Shown: positions 17,105-28,448, counted from the first letter of the stretch. The stretch: 64,000 bases of DNA from Rubrivivax sp. A210 (GCF_904426505.1 NZ_CAJGBN010000071.1:124001-188000), one strand, 5' to 3'. Notes: generated by a model from the letters alone, not told the origin. Numbers and translations are program-made.

Positions 17105-18249
17105 CCCAAGACCTCGTCATCGCTCTCATTTACATCGCCTATGCCATCGGCATGCTGATGACCTTCGGCACCCTGCTGACCTGGGTCGAACGCAAGCAGG
17201 CGGCCGTGATGTCAGACCGCATCGGCGCCAACCGCGCCTATGTGCGACTGCCGTTCACGCAGATCAAGCTGGTCTGGCTGGGCCTCTTCCACGGCATTGC
17301 CGACGGCATCAAGATGCTGGTGAAGGAAGACTTCAAGCCGCGCACCGAGGACTGGCTGGCCTATGCCATCGCGCCCTGGGTGGTGTTCGCGCCGGTGCTG
17401 CTGGTCTTCGCCGTCGTGCCCTTCGGCGGCATGCTCGATCCGGGGCGGCTCTTCCCCTCGTTGGCCGACTGGTTCCAGGGCCGCACCTACCCGATGCAGA
17501 TCGCCCAGCTCGACGCCGGCCTGCTGGTGGTGTTCGCCTTCAGCGGCCTAGCCATCATCGGCAGCATGCTGGCGGGCTGGGCCTCGGCCAACAAGTTCTC
17601 GCTGCTCGGCGGCATCCGCGCCGGCTCGCAGATGATCAGCTACGAGCTGGTGATGGGCCTCACGGTGCTCGGCCTGATCCTGATCTACGGCACGGTCGAT
17701 CTCGGCGCCATGGTGCAGCAGCAATCGGGCACCGTGCTGGGCTTCCTGCCGGCCTGGGGCGTGGTGCTGCAGCCCTTTGCGGCCGTGCTCTTCCTCACCG
17801 CGGCCATCGCCGAGAACAAGCGCATCCCCTTCGACCTTCCCGAGGCCGAATCCGAACTCATCGCGGGCTACTACACCGAGTACAGCGCGATGAAGATGGG
17901 CCTGTTCATGTTTGCCGAGTTCATCGAGATCGCCATCATCGGCGCCCTCTTCACCACCCTTTTCCTCGGTGGCTACAACCTGCCCTACATGAACGACAAG
18001 GGCTTCGCCTTCCCCGGCGGCACGGTCATCGCGATGAGCCACGGCGCCGTGGTAGTGACGCAGATCGTGGTCTTCCTGGTCAAGGTGATGGTGATGTGCA
18101 GCTTCCAGATCCTGATCCGCTGGACCCTGCCCCGATTCCGCTACGACCAGGTGCTCAAGTTCGCATGGAAATTCCTGCTGCCGCTGTCGCTGGCCAACCT
18201 GACGGTGACCGCCGTCTGGGTCTGGGCCCAGCAAGGGGGGCTGCGTTGA
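17101..18249 (+). CDS. nuoH: NADH-quinone oxidoreductase subunit H
   Basis: Membrane subunit that lines the quinone chamber and couples it to proton transfer. The 382-residue product has about eight helices. Conserved segments are WVERKQAAVMSDRIGANRA after the first helix, the acidic quinone-site loop ENKRIPFDLPEAESELIAGYYTEYS and the final RWTLPRFRYDQ. It overlaps nuoG and nuoI by four bases at each end, consistent with translational coupling. Confidence 0.96.
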   Translation: MTQDLVIALIYIAYAIGMLMTFGTLLTWVERKQAAVMSDRIGANRAYVRLPFTQIKLVWLGLFHGIADGIKMLVKEDFKPRTEDWLAYAIAPWVVFAPVLLVFAVVPFGGMLDPGRLFPSLADWFQGRTYPMQIAQLDAGLLVVFAFSGLAIIGSMLAGWASANKFSLLGGIRAGSQMISYELVMGLTVLGLILIYGTVDLGAMVQQQSGTVLGFLPAWGVVLQPFAAVLFLTAAIAENKRIPFDLPEAESELIAGYYTEYSAMKMGLFMFAEFIEIAIIGALFTTLFLGGYNLPYMNDKGFAFPGGTVIAMSHGAVVVTQIVVFLVKVMVMCSFQILIRWTLPRFRYDQVLKFAWKFLLPLSLANLTVTAVWVWAQQGGLR

Positions 18250-18827
18250 AGACCGTCAAGTTCGCGCCCTACAAGCGCAAGCAGTACTGGAACGAGCCCC
18301 AGCTCACGCTGTGGGAAAGCGCCTACCTGCCCGAGATCCTGCGCGGCCTCTTCATCACCAGCCGCATCTTCCTGCGCAACATGGCCAAGTGGATGACCGG
18401 CCGCAAGGGCGCGCTCACCACCTACTACCCGGAAGAGACGCGCTGGGACTACGCCGAGCGCAACCGCGGCAAGCATGTGCTGACGCAACGGCCTGATGGC
18501 AAACCGCAGTGCGTGGCGTGCAATATGTGCGCCACCGTCTGCCCGGCCAAGGTGATCGAGATCGAGGCCGGCTTCGACCCCGCCGACTCGGCCCACCCCA
18601 AGTTCCCCATCCGCTTCGAGATCGACTACTCGCGCTGCGTCTTCTGCGGCCTGTGCGTCGAGGCCTGCCCCGAGGACGCCATCCGCATGGCCAAGGAAAC
18701 CCCGGGCCTGCCGGCCGAAGACCGCCACCAGATGTGGCTGACGATGGACGAGATGCTGAGCTGGAAGCCGCAAAGCGACGTCGCCAAGCCCTACCCGCCG
18801 GCCCCGCGCACAGGAGGGGGCAAGTGA
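18246..18827 (+). CDS. nuoI: NADH-quinone oxidoreductase subunit I, non-standard type
   Basis: Carries [4Fe-4S] clusters N6a and N6b between NuoG and NuoB. The two ferredoxin motifs are CVACNMCATVCPAKVIEIE and CVFCGLCVEACPEDAIRM. The TTG at 18246 is used as start: it overlaps the nuoH stop and has an AAGGGGGGC ribosome site. The 193-residue product differs from the ~163-residue betaproteobacterial NuoI by a long N-terminus (TLWESAYLPEILRGLFITSR...) and C-terminal extension (EMLSWKPQSDVAKPYPPAP). It looks closer to types found outside the canonical proteobacterial operon, an impression that needs a tree. Confidence 0.93.
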   Translation: MKTVKFAPYKRKQYWNEPQLTLWESAYLPEILRGLFITSRIFLRNMAKWMTGRKGALTTYYPEETRWDYAERNRGKHVLTQRPDGKPQCVACNMCATVCPAKVIEIEAGFDPADSAHPKFPIRFEIDYSRCVFCGLCVEACPEDAIRMAKETPGLPAEDRHQMWLTMDEMLSWKPQSDVAKPYPPAPRTGGGK

Positions 18828-19372
18828 TGGAATACCTGCTGCAGAACCTCGAAGCCTTTCTGCTGGTGCTGTTCGGCATCGCGGCCGTGGGCGGCGCGGC
18901 GGCCATGATCCTGCTGCGCCAGCCCATGCGCGTGGCCATGGCCCTGATCTTCACCATGGTCTGCCTGGGCGTCATCTTCGGCCTGCTGGGCGTGCATTTC
19001 ATCGCCGCCTTCCAGGTGCTGCTCTACGTGGGCGCGGTGATGGTCTTCATGGTCTACGTGATCATGCTGCTCGAGGTGCGCGACACCGGCGCTCCGGTCT
19101 ATTCGCGCTGGCTGGTGCCCGGCCTGGTGGCCTTCGGCCTGCTGGTGGTGGTGGTGTTGGGCAGCGTCTGGGCCAGCCTGCCGCCGGCCGGCGGCACCGT
19201 CGGCCAGCTCACCTACGGCATCTCGCGCTTCTCCATCGCCTTCCTCAACGAGTACTGGCTGCACTTCGAGCTGACCTCGGTGCTGCTGGTGGCCGCGGTG
19301 GTGGCGGCGATGGCCGTCATCAAGGTCAACCGCAAGGCCGACGCCGCCGCCAGGAAGGCCCGCCATGGATAA
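18827..19372 (+). CDS. nuoJ: NADH-quinone oxidoreductase subunit J
   Basis: Membrane subunit (ND6 homologue) next to NuoA, NuoH and NuoK. The 181-residue product has five predicted helices, with the conserved GVHFIAAFQVLLYVGAVMVFMVYVIMLL segment containing the pi-bulge region. The ATG at 18827 overlaps the nuoI stop and has a strong AGGAGGGGG site about 6 bp upstream. It overlaps the beginning of nuoK by 8 bp. Confidence 0.94.
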   Translation: MEYLLQNLEAFLLVLFGIAAVGGAAAMILLRQPMRVAMALIFTMVCLGVIFGLLGVHFIAAFQVLLYVGAVMVFMVYVIMLLEVRDTGAPVYSRWLVPGLVAFGLLVVVVLGSVWASLPPAGGTVGQLTYGISRFSIAFLNEYWLHFELTSVLLVAAVVAAMAVIKVNRKADAAARKARHG

Positions 19373-19667
19373 GACGCAATTCCTCATCGCCGTCTCGCTG
19401 GCGCTGTTCTCGCTGGGCCTGCTCGGCGTCATCGTGCGCCGCAACGTGCTGGTGATGCTGATGTGCATGGAGCTCATGCTCAACGGCGTCAACCTGAGCC
19501 TGGTCACCTTCGCCCAGCAGTCCGACACCCTCTCGGGCGCGGTGCTGGTGTTCCTGACCTTCGTCGTCGCCACCGCCGAGATCGCGCTGGCCATCCCCAT
19601 CGTTCTGCTGCTGGTGCGAGCCAAGCAGACGCTGGACCTGGACGCCTACAGCGACCTCAAGGGTTGA
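19365..19667 (+). CDS. nuoK: NADH-quinone oxidoreductase subunit K
   Basis: Small MrpC-like membrane subunit (ND4L) of 100 residues with three helices. The two conserved acidic residues of the proton path are present: Glu in MLMCMELMLNGVNL and Glu in VVATAEIALAIPI. It begins inside the nuoJ 3' end and lies 13 bp before nuoL. Confidence 0.96.
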   Translation: MDKTQFLIAVSLALFSLGLLGVIVRRNVLVMLMCMELMLNGVNLSLVTFAQQSDTLSGAVLVFLTFVVATAEIALAIPIVLLLVRAKQTLDLDAYSDLKG

Positions 19668-19680
19668 GGACGCACGCAAC

Positions 19681-21559
19681 ATGCTGACCACCATCGCACT
19701 GCTTCCGCTGCTGGGCTTCCTGCTCAACGGCATCCTCGCCACCCGCCTGGGCGGCAACCTCGTCGGCAAGCCCTTCGTCACGGTGGTCGGCTGCGGCCTG
19801 CCACTCATCGCCTTCGGCCTCGTCGTGAAGACCTTCTTCGCGCTGCAGGCCGGTGGCTGGGCCCCCATCGTCGAGCCGGTCTACCGCTGGGCCGTGATCG
19901 ACGGCAGCGCCTTCGAGATCGGCTTCTACTTCGACCGCCTGACCGCGGTGATGGCCCTCATCGTCACCGGCATCGGCACGCTGATCCATGTGTACTCGGT
20001 CGGCTACATGGCGCACGACAAGAGCTTCGGCCGCTTCTTCGCCTACCTCAATCTCTTCCTCTTCTTCATGCTGCTGCTGGTGCTGGGGCGTTCGCTGCTG
20101 GTGCTGTTCGTGGGCTGGGAAGGCGTGGGCCTGGCCAGCTACCTCTTGATCGGCTTCTGGTTCGACGAGCCGGCCAATGCGCGCGCCGGCAAGAAGGCCT
20201 TCGTCACCAACCGCATCGGCGACGCCGGCTTCCTGCTCGGCATGTTCCTGCTCTACCAGACGCTGGGCACGCTGGACATGGACCGCATCAACGCGGCCTT
20301 CGGCAGTGGCGCGGCGCCGGCGGTGTCGGCCACCCTGGTGGGCCTGCTGCTCTTCGTCGGCGCCACCGGCAAGTCGGCCCAGATCCCGCTGCATGTGTGG
20401 CTGCCCGATGCGATGGCCGGCCCGACCCCGGTCTCGGCCCTGATCCATGCCGCCACCATGGTGACGGCGGGCGTGTATCTCGTGGCACGCATGTCGGGCA
20501 TCTACGTGCTGGCGCCCGAGGCCTCGGCGGTGATCGCCGCGGTGGGTGTCACCACCGCCTTCTTCGCCGCCACCATCGCCCTGGTGCAGACCGACATCAA
20601 GAAGGTGCTGGCCTACTCCACCGTCTCGCAGCTGGGTTTCATGTTCCTGGCGCTGGGCGTGGGCGCCTACGGCGTGGCCATCTTCCACGTCATGACGCAC
20701 GCGTTCTTCAAGGCCTGCCTGTTCCTCGGCGCCGGCAGCGTGATCCACGCGCTGGGCGGCGAGCAGGACATGCGCAAGATGGGCGGCCTGGCACGGCGCA
20801 TCCCCATCACCTTCGCCACCTTCGCCATCGCCACCGCGGCCATCGCCGGCATCCCGCCGCTGGCCGGCTTCTGGTCCAAGGACGAGATTCTCTGGTTCGC
20901 CTACGCCAGCAGCAGCGGCGGTTCGCAGCTGCTGTGGGTGATGGGCGCGGCCACGGCCCTGATGACGGCCTTCTACATGTTCCGCCTGCTCTGGCTCACC
21001 TTCCTCGGCACCTCGCGCATGTCGCACGAGGTCGAGCACCATGTCCACGAATCGCCGCTGTCCATGACCGGCGGGCTGATGCTGCTGGCCGTGCTGTCGG
21101 CGCTGGGCGGCTTCATCGCCATCCCGCACTTCCTCGAGCCCCAGCTGCCGCTGCCGCGCCTGAACGAGCACCTCAAGCACCACGAGCACACGCTGCTCAT
21201 CGTCTCCATCGTGCTGGCCCTGGCCGGTCTGGCGCTGGCGCGCTTCATCTACGGCAGCGGCATGCTGCGCTCCGAGTCGCTGCGCGAGCGCTTCGCCGGC
21301 GTGCATCGCTGGCTCACCAACAAGTGGTACGTCGACGAGTTCTACGAGATCCTGATCGGCCGCCCGCTGGTGTGGATGTCCGACATGGTCTTCCTGCGCC
21401 TGGGTGACCGCATCGTGCTCGACGGCACGCTCAACGGCCTGGCCGATCTGGGGCGCGGGGGCGGGGGAGTGCTCGCCAGCCTGCAGTCGGGCAAGCTGCA
21501 CCGCTACGCCTGGTTCGTGATGGCCGGCATCGTCGGCGCGCTGTTCTGGAGCTGGCGCC

Positions 21560-21567
<8 letters not shown>
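19681..21567 (+). CDS. nuoL: NADH-quinone oxidoreductase subunit L
   Basis: Distal antiporter-like proton-pumping subunit (ND5). At 628 residues it has about 16 helices. Family motifs include FVGWEGVGLASYLLIGFWF (with the conserved Glu), GATGKSAQIPLHVWLPDAMAGPTPVSALIHAATMVTAG (with the conserved Lys), then the long amphipathic lateral-helix region near the C-terminus. It overlaps nuoM by 8 bp. Confidence 0.97.
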
Positions 21568-23109
<1,542 letters not shown>

Positions 23110-23113
<4 letters not shown>

Positions 23114-24510
23114 ACGCGCAAGCCATACTTACCGCGATGCTGCCCGAGCATCTGCTGCTCGCCGGCATCGTGCTGCTGGTCATCCTGGAAATCACCGGCC
23201 AGTCGAAACGCGGCGCCCTGCCGGTCACGCTGCTGGCCGTGGCCGCCGCCGCGGTCGCTGCGGCCTGCCTGGCGCTGGCCGGCTATTCGGGCGCGCCCTT
23301 TGCAGGCCAGTTCTCGGTCAGCCCGGGCCCGCTGCTGGCCAAGGCCCTGGTGTTGGCGCTGGCCCTGCCGGTGGTGCTGATCGCCGGCAGCGATTTCGGC
23401 CCCGAAGGCGAGCACGGCGGCGAGTTCGGCGTGCTGCTGCTCTCGGCGCTCTACGGCACCTGCCTGATGCAGTCGGCCGACAGCTTCATGACCCTGTTCC
23501 TGGGCCTGGAGATCATGTCGCTGCCGGTCTATGTGCTGGTGCTGCTGGCCTGGCGTCGGCCGCAGGCGGCCGAGGCAGCGCTCAAGTACCTGGTGCTGGG
23601 CGGCGCGGCCTCGGCCACGCTGCTGATGGGCGCCTCGCTGCTCTACGGCGCCAGCGGCTCGCTGGCCATCGCCACCTTTGCCCAGGCCCTGGCCTCCACC
23701 GACCCCATGGTGCGCGCCGCCGTCGTGCTGGTGCTGCTGGCCTTCTTCCTCAAGGCGGCCATCGTGCCCTTCCACGCCTGGGCGCCCGATGCCTATGAAG
23801 GCGCCAGCGTGCCGGTGACGGCCTTCATGGCGGTCATCGTCAAGGCCGCGGTGATGCTGGCGGCAGTGCGCCTGTTCGGCGACGGCAAGCTGGTCTCGCC
23901 GCTGCTGGAGATCGTCGCCGTGCTGCCGCTGGTGAGCATCGTCTGGGGCAACCTGGCGGCGATGCGCCAGCCCAATCTGCGCCGCATGATCGCCTACAGC
24001 TCCATCGCCCACGCCGGCTACCTGTTCTATGCCTTCCTGGGCGAACCGGCCGGGCGCCTGCAGGCCGTGGCCTTCTACCTGCTGGCTTACGGCCTGCTGA
24101 ACCTGCTGGTCTTCACCGCCCTGCCGCCGGCCGCGGACGACGGCGAGCGCGACAAGCTCGACAACCTCAAGGGCCTGTTCCACCGCAACCCCTTCGCCGC
24201 GCTGATGATCGGCCTGGCCATGCTCTCGCTGGCCGGCATCCCGCCGCTGCCGGGCTTCGTCGGCAAGTTCCTGATCTTCAAGAACGTCATCGCCGCCGGC
24301 TACCCGGTCTATGCGGTGTTGGGCCTGGTGGGCAGCTTCCTGGGCATCTACTTCTACCTGCGCGTGATCCAGTTCATGTTCATGAGCCCGGATGCCGAGG
24401 CGCCGGTGGACGGCCCGGTGCGCGGCGTCGCCGTCACCGCCAGCCTGGCCTGCCTGGCCGCCGCCCTGGTGGTGGCGGTGTTCCCGGGCTGGGTGATGGG
24501 GCACTGGTAG
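23110..24510 (+). CDS. nuoN: NADH-quinone oxidoreductase subunit N
   Basis: Antiporter-like proton-pumping subunit (ND2) of 466 residues and the last gene of the operon. Conserved segments are FLGLEIMSLPVYVLV, KAAIVPFHAWAPDAYEGASVPVTAFMAVIVKAAVM and RRMIAYSSIAHAGY. It overlaps nuoM by four bases. No convincing terminator with a T tract is visible directly after it, only a GC-rich stretch with GGCGCC repeats. Confidence 0.97.
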
Positions 24511-24622
24511 GGCGCCGAGTCCGTAGAGGCTCGCCGCCCGGGGGGCGCCGCCGTGTGCCGCAAGTGCCCGAGTCGGTGCGGTCGATGCCCGCCCGTCTCT
24601 GCCAGGGCATGCATGCCCGCCG

Positions 24623-24934
24623 TCAGTGACGGCCCTCTTCGCGCTGGAGGCGCAATGCCAGCACGACGACCTTGGACGCGCTGACGATCTCGAAGAGCGC
24701 GGCATACCCGGTAGCGCCGAACGGGATGATCAACTCCCGCTGGGCCGGGTTGCCGGCCGCATTGCGGAAGTTGAAGGGCGTGATCGCCAAGCGGTGCTGC
24801 GCCGTCGCCCTGACGGCGCCAATGGCCGCCTGGGCGCGGTCAAGGTCTTCGGACATGTCTGCCTGGTCGAGCAGGAAGTCGAAGAGTCGCTCCAGGCCTG
24901 GAGCCGACGGTCGTGGCTGGCCGTCAACTGGCAT
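24623..24934 (-). CDS. RelE/ParE-family toxin-like protein
   Basis: The 103-residue product matches the RelE/ParE toxin pattern: GLERLFDFLLDQ near residue 13, a central helical pair, then AQRELIIPFGATGYAALFEI and the closing strand VVVLALRLQREEGRH. Such toxins cleave mRNA or poison gyrase and are paired with a small antitoxin encoded just upstream. No clear antitoxin gene is visible upstream (24935-25232), and an in-frame stop lies two codons before the ATG. The toxin may therefore be orphaned, or its N-terminus slightly damaged. It marks the start of an accessory-looking interval between nuo and the next housekeeping genes. Confidence 0.72.
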   Translation of the reverse strand: MPVDGQPRPSAPGLERLFDFLLDQADMSEDLDRAQAAIGAVRATAQHRLAITPFNFRNAAGNPAQRELIIPFGATGYAALFEIVSASKVVVLALRLQREEGRH

Positions 24935-25232
24935 CCCGGCTCAACGAGCCTACAGTCGATGCACGCGAATAGAGAGTACGGTGCGTTGCCGCCAGTCCCG
25001 CTCTTGGGGTTGCACGACGGTACAGCGGTCCCATTGTTCGCCCCCTAAGAGTGGCCAAGTCGGCGAGCCGAGGGGCGCCCTTGGTGGCATGTACACAAGT
25101 CTTGAGGGCCAAGATAGAACCCGGCCTGTGTCAAACGACCCTCAGACGGCCGCAGAAGCAGCTTGCACAGCCTTGCGAGACCGCAGACAACACCCCACTC
25201 CCGCCCTGGCGTCCGCGCCAACGCCCTCGCCT
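24935..25232. other. Intergenic stretch with no supported gene
   Basis: About 300 bp between two minus-strand genes. Short open frames on both strands have poor composition and no recognisable motif. In particular there is no ribbon-helix-helix or other antitoxin upstream of the toxin-like gene. No RNA gene or repeat was recognised. Confidence 0.5.
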
Positions 25233-26204
25233 TCAGCAGCGGCGCCGAGCCCGGCGCCCAAAGTGAAGCGCGAGGCCCCCAGCCAACAACATTGCGAGGG
25301 ACGCGGGCTCCGGCACCGCTGCGGTCGGTGTGGCCATGAATCCATACATGAGATTGGTGCCGTTGTCCGTGAAATAGCCAACCACGACGCCGTCGTCGGA
25401 AACATCGGTCGCAACGGGGCTTCTAGCATTCCAGTTGGCCGGAAGAGCCAAGGTCGTGAAGTTGGCACCGTCCTTGACAAAGAGCCCCGTCGATGCCACA
25501 CCGACAATTTGGCCCTGGTTATTGATACCGAAGCCCTGCGTCCATACCGCACCGGGGGCGTCGAAGAATCCATAGGTGCCATTCTCAAATGTAAAGCCAC
25601 GCGAAGCCGTTCCGCCTCCGCCGACGAAGCCGACCACCTGCCCGGCATTGTTGATGCCGTTTGCGGCGGTATTAGGCTGCGCTTGTGCGGCGTCAAGCAG
25701 CGTGAAGGTGGCGCCGGACTTGACGAAGCCGAGATAATTCGTCGTGTTGGCCCGTCGGTATTGGCCAACCAATTGGCCGGCATCATTGATACCGGTGACC
25801 AATGTTTCGTTCGTCGCACCAGGGACGTTTATTGTCGTGTAGCTGCCGTTATCCAGAATGAATCCGTGCCCGCCTGAAGAATTTCGATACGTTCCGACGA
25901 CGATGCCCGAATTGTTGATGTCATCTCCGAACGTAAAGTTATTGAAGGCCGAGGGAACGTCAAATAGCGTGATGCTGGCGCCCGAGAGTGTGAATCCACG
26001 ATCAGGGGAAGCCGTCCCGGCGATCACATGGTTGTTGTTGATTCCCGTCGGGAAGAAACTGGTACTCTGCCCGCGTGGATCTTGGAACCTCTTGATGTCG
26101 TAGGTCGTGGTTGCTGCGGCAAGGCCGCATCCTGCGAACAGGCCGAGAGCAAGGATGGTGGTGCAGGCATGACGCTGCATTGGGCGCGCATTCGACATTT
26201 GCAT
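25233..26204 (-). CDS. PEP-CTERM sorted, HAF-repeat extracellular protein
   Basis: The 323-residue product is secreted and probably processed by an exosortase. It has a signal peptide (hydrophobic about residues 14-31 ending GLAAA). Then come about six repeats with the core GINNxGQVVGxxxxxxGxxGF, characteristic of HAF-repeat domains. The C-terminal sorting signal is VPEPASLAMLLAGGLALHFGRRARRRC: PEP motif, hydrophobic helix, basic end. The ATG at 26204 has a GAGGGAG ribosome site 5 bp upstream. Such proteins are usually exopolysaccharide- or biofilm-associated; no exosortase is in the window. Base composition is visibly less GC-rich than its neighbours, with many Asn/Thr codons, which suggests transfer. 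Confidence 0.92.
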   Translation of the reverse strand: MQMSNARPMQRHACTTILALGLFAGCGLAAATTTYDIKRFQDPRGQSTSFFPTGINNNHVIAGTASPDRGFTLSGASITLFDVPSAFNNFTFGDDINNSGIVVGTYRNSSGGHGFILDNGSYTTINVPGATNETLVTGINDAGQLVGQYRRANTTNYLGFVKSGATFTLLDAAQAQPNTAANGINNAGQVVGFVGGGGTASRGFTFENGTYGFFDAPGAVWTQGFGINNQGQIVGVASTGLFVKDGANFTTLALPANWNARSPVATDVSDDGVVVGYFTDNGTNLMYGFMATPTAAVPEPASLAMLLAGGLALHFGRRARRRC

Positions 26205-26959
26205 AGACTCCCTCAGTTGTTCATAAGGTGATTGGCAAGGCTCAGCTCAGAGAGCAGGGCCGTTCACAGAGGTCAGCCTATCGTCTGCAGCGTGATCGCA
26301 GCGTGATTGGCAGCTGCGTGCGCAGTTCGCCGTCGAGCCTCCCCCCGCATTTGCGGGGGGAGGCGCCCTTCGAGGACGCGGCTCAGCGGCGGCTTGCCAG
26401 CAGGTGAGCGGTCGCGCGCAGCACGTCGCGAGCGTGATCATGTTGAGGCCCAGGCGACTCGCGCGCTCAGCAGCCAATTGGCAGGTCGGAATGCACCGAC
26501 GCTCATCGCGTTGGAGTGGGCTGCACTGGCGCCATGGATCACTCGTCGGACTGGATCGGCAGGCGCTGGCCGACTGTGAGGAAATTGGATGCCGGCTGCG
26601 GCTTACCGTCAGGCCCCCGGCGCACTATTGCGGACGATCAAACAGACAACACCGATACCGGTTGACTCGGTACGCGCGGGAGCCTGTAGCGGTAGCATGC
26701 CGCTGACGGAATCGACCCCTTTGTGCTCGGCTGCGGGGCCTGCATCGGGTGCTTGCGGCGGGTCCGACCGGCAGCTTCGGGGCGGAGAGTTCTGGACAGC
26801 GTATGGCTCTTCAGGGTCGTCCAGCGCCCCTCACCCCCACCCGACCCTCGCCACCTGTTCGCACCGTCCACTCAATCGTCGACCACCCCCCAAGACCGCA
26901 CGGCGCCACAGTAGGATGCCCCATCCAGCCCCCCTCGGGCCCACCAGCAGGCGAAGCGG
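26205..26959. other. 755-bp region without a supported gene, containing a perfect hairpin
   Basis: No open frame here looks like a real protein: candidates lack conserved-looking segments and ribosome sites, and their composition is that of read-through in GC-rich DNA. A short direct repeat of CAGCGTGAT sits near 26288-26306, and a perfect hairpin at 26337-26364. The stretch may be degraded mobile or accessory DNA, but no transposase remnant could be identified. Confidence 0.45.
26337..26364. repeat. Perfect 12-bp inverted repeat
   Basis: GCCTCCCCCCGC (26337-26348) pairs with GCGGGGGGAGGC (26353-26364) around a 4-base loop ATTT. It is a very stable stem with no T run on either side, so it is not a standard terminator. 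It could be a REP-like element, or a transcription block between the PEP-CTERM gene and its upstream DNA. Confidence 0.7.
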
Positions 26960-28438
26960 ATGACGGATGAATTGAACGGCGGCAAGGTGCTGGTGCTGGG
27001 TGCCAGCGGCTATGTCGGCACCCACCTGGTGCCCTTGCTGGCGGCGCGCGGCATGGCCGTGCGGGCCGCGGCGCGGCGGCTCGACGTGCTGCAGGCACGC
27101 GCCTGGCCCGGCGTCGAACTGGTGGCCGCCGATGCCCAGGTGCCGGCCAGCCTGGATGCCGCGCTGCAGGGCGTCTCGGTGGCCTACTACCTGGTGCATT
27201 CGATGGCCGCGGGGGCGCAGTTTCCGCAGCTCGACCGCAAGGCGGCGGCGCACTTCCGCGATGCCGCGGCGCGCGCCGGCGCGCGCCGCATCGTCTACCT
27301 GGGCGGCCTGCTGCCGGCGGGCCACGCCTCGCCCCACCTGGCCTCGCGCGGCGAGACCGGCGAGGTGCTGCGCGCCGGCCCGGTGCCGGTGACCGAGTTG
27401 CGCGCCGGCATCGTCATCGGCCCGGGCTCGGCCGCCTTCGAGGTCATCCGCGACCTCGTCTTCCACCTGCCGGCGATGGTCACGCCCAAGTGGGTGAACT
27501 CGCGCTCGCAGCCCATCGCACTGGCCGATGTGCTGGAGTACCTGGAGCAGCTGCCGCGCCTCGAAGCCGCGGCCGGAGGTGTGTATGACATCGGCGGCCC
27601 CGAGGTGCTGAGCTACAAGGACTTGATGAAGCAGTTCGGCGAGTTGGTGGGCCGCAAGCCGCTGATCCTGCCGGTGCCGGTGCTGACGCCGCGGCTCTCG
27701 TCCTACTGGCTCAACCTGGTGACGGCCGTGCCCACCAACGTGGCGCGTGCGCTGATCGAGGGGCTTGAGCACGACGTGCTGGCCGACAACCAGGCCATCC
27801 GCGAGCTGATTCCGCTGCCGCTGCTGACCTACCGCGAGGCCGCCCGCGCCGCCTTTGCGGCCGAGAGCGCCCCGGCCCAAGGTGGCGAAGGCGGTGGCGG
27901 CCGCTGGACCGAGGGCTCGATGCTCTACCGCCAGAACCGGCCCGATTTCGCCTTCTACGCCAAGCGCATGCAGGCCCAGGCCGTGGCGCACTGCGGCGCC
28001 GATGCGGTGTGGGCCGAGGTCTCGTCCATAGGCGGGGCCAACGGCTACTACTTCCTCGATGCGCTGTGGCGCGTGCGCGGCCAGCTCGACCGCGCCGTCG
28101 GCGGCAGCGGCCTCACGCGCGGGCGCCGCCATCCGCAGGATCTGGTGCTGGGCGACACCATCGACTTCTGGCGCGTGGTGGCGCTGGAGCCGGGCCGGCG
28201 CCTGACGCTGATTGCCGAAATGAAGCTGCCGGGCGCAGCGGCGCTGGGCTTCGAGCTGGTGCGGCTGAGCGAACGCCGCACCCGCATCGTCGTCACCGCC
28301 TACTTCCACCCGGCCGGCGTGCGCGGCCTGGCCTACTGGCATGCGCTGACGCCGGCGCATGCGCTGATCTTCCCGGGCCTGGCCGGGGCCATTGCGCGGC
28401 GCGCCGAGGCGCGGTCGCAGCGGGCCGCCGCGACCTAG
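26960..28438 (+). CDS. SDR-type NAD(P)-binding protein with DUF2867 domain
   Basis: The 492-residue product has an N-terminal atypical short-chain dehydrogenase fold with the dinucleotide loop LVLGASGYVGTHLV (about residues 11-24) and NAD(P)-binding features such as YYLVHSMAAG and IVYLGGLLP. From about residue 320 it has a DUF2867 domain (AEVSSIGGANGYYFLDALWRVRG ... LGDTIDFWRVVALEPG). This architecture matches the YbjT-like family, whose substrate is unknown. The ATG at 26960 gives a normal start. It is transcribed towards the minus-strand cNMP-domain gene, with 10 bp between stops. Confidence 0.88.
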   Translation: MTDELNGGKVLVLGASGYVGTHLVPLLAARGMAVRAAARRLDVLQARAWPGVELVAADAQVPASLDAALQGVSVAYYLVHSMAAGAQFPQLDRKAAAHFRDAAARAGARRIVYLGGLLPAGHASPHLASRGETGEVLRAGPVPVTELRAGIVIGPGSAAFEVIRDLVFHLPAMVTPKWVNSRSQPIALADVLEYLEQLPRLEAAAGGVYDIGGPEVLSYKDLMKQFGELVGRKPLILPVPVLTPRLSSYWLNLVTAVPTNVARALIEGLEHDVLADNQAIRELIPLPLLTYREAARAAFAAESAPAQGGEGGGGRWTEGSMLYRQNRPDFAFYAKRMQAQAVAHCGADAVWAEVSSIGGANGYYFLDALWRVRGQLDRAVGGSGLTRGRRHPQDLVLGDTIDFWRVVALEPGRRLTLIAEMKLPGAAALGFELVRLSERRTRIVVTAYFHPAGVRGLAYWHALTPAHALIFPGLAGAIARRAEARSQRAAAT

Positions 28439-28448
28439 GTTTCGCGGT

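Noticed and set aside
24924..25112. A 62-codon minus-strand frame upstream of the toxin-like gene, considered as its antitoxin
   Set aside because: It overlaps the toxin start, has no ribbon-helix-helix, MazE or other antitoxin pattern, and its composition is shadow-like.
26404..26963. Small plus-strand frames before the DUF2867 gene
   Set aside because: No motif, signal or ribosome site; several frames overlap and none resembles a transposase or known family.
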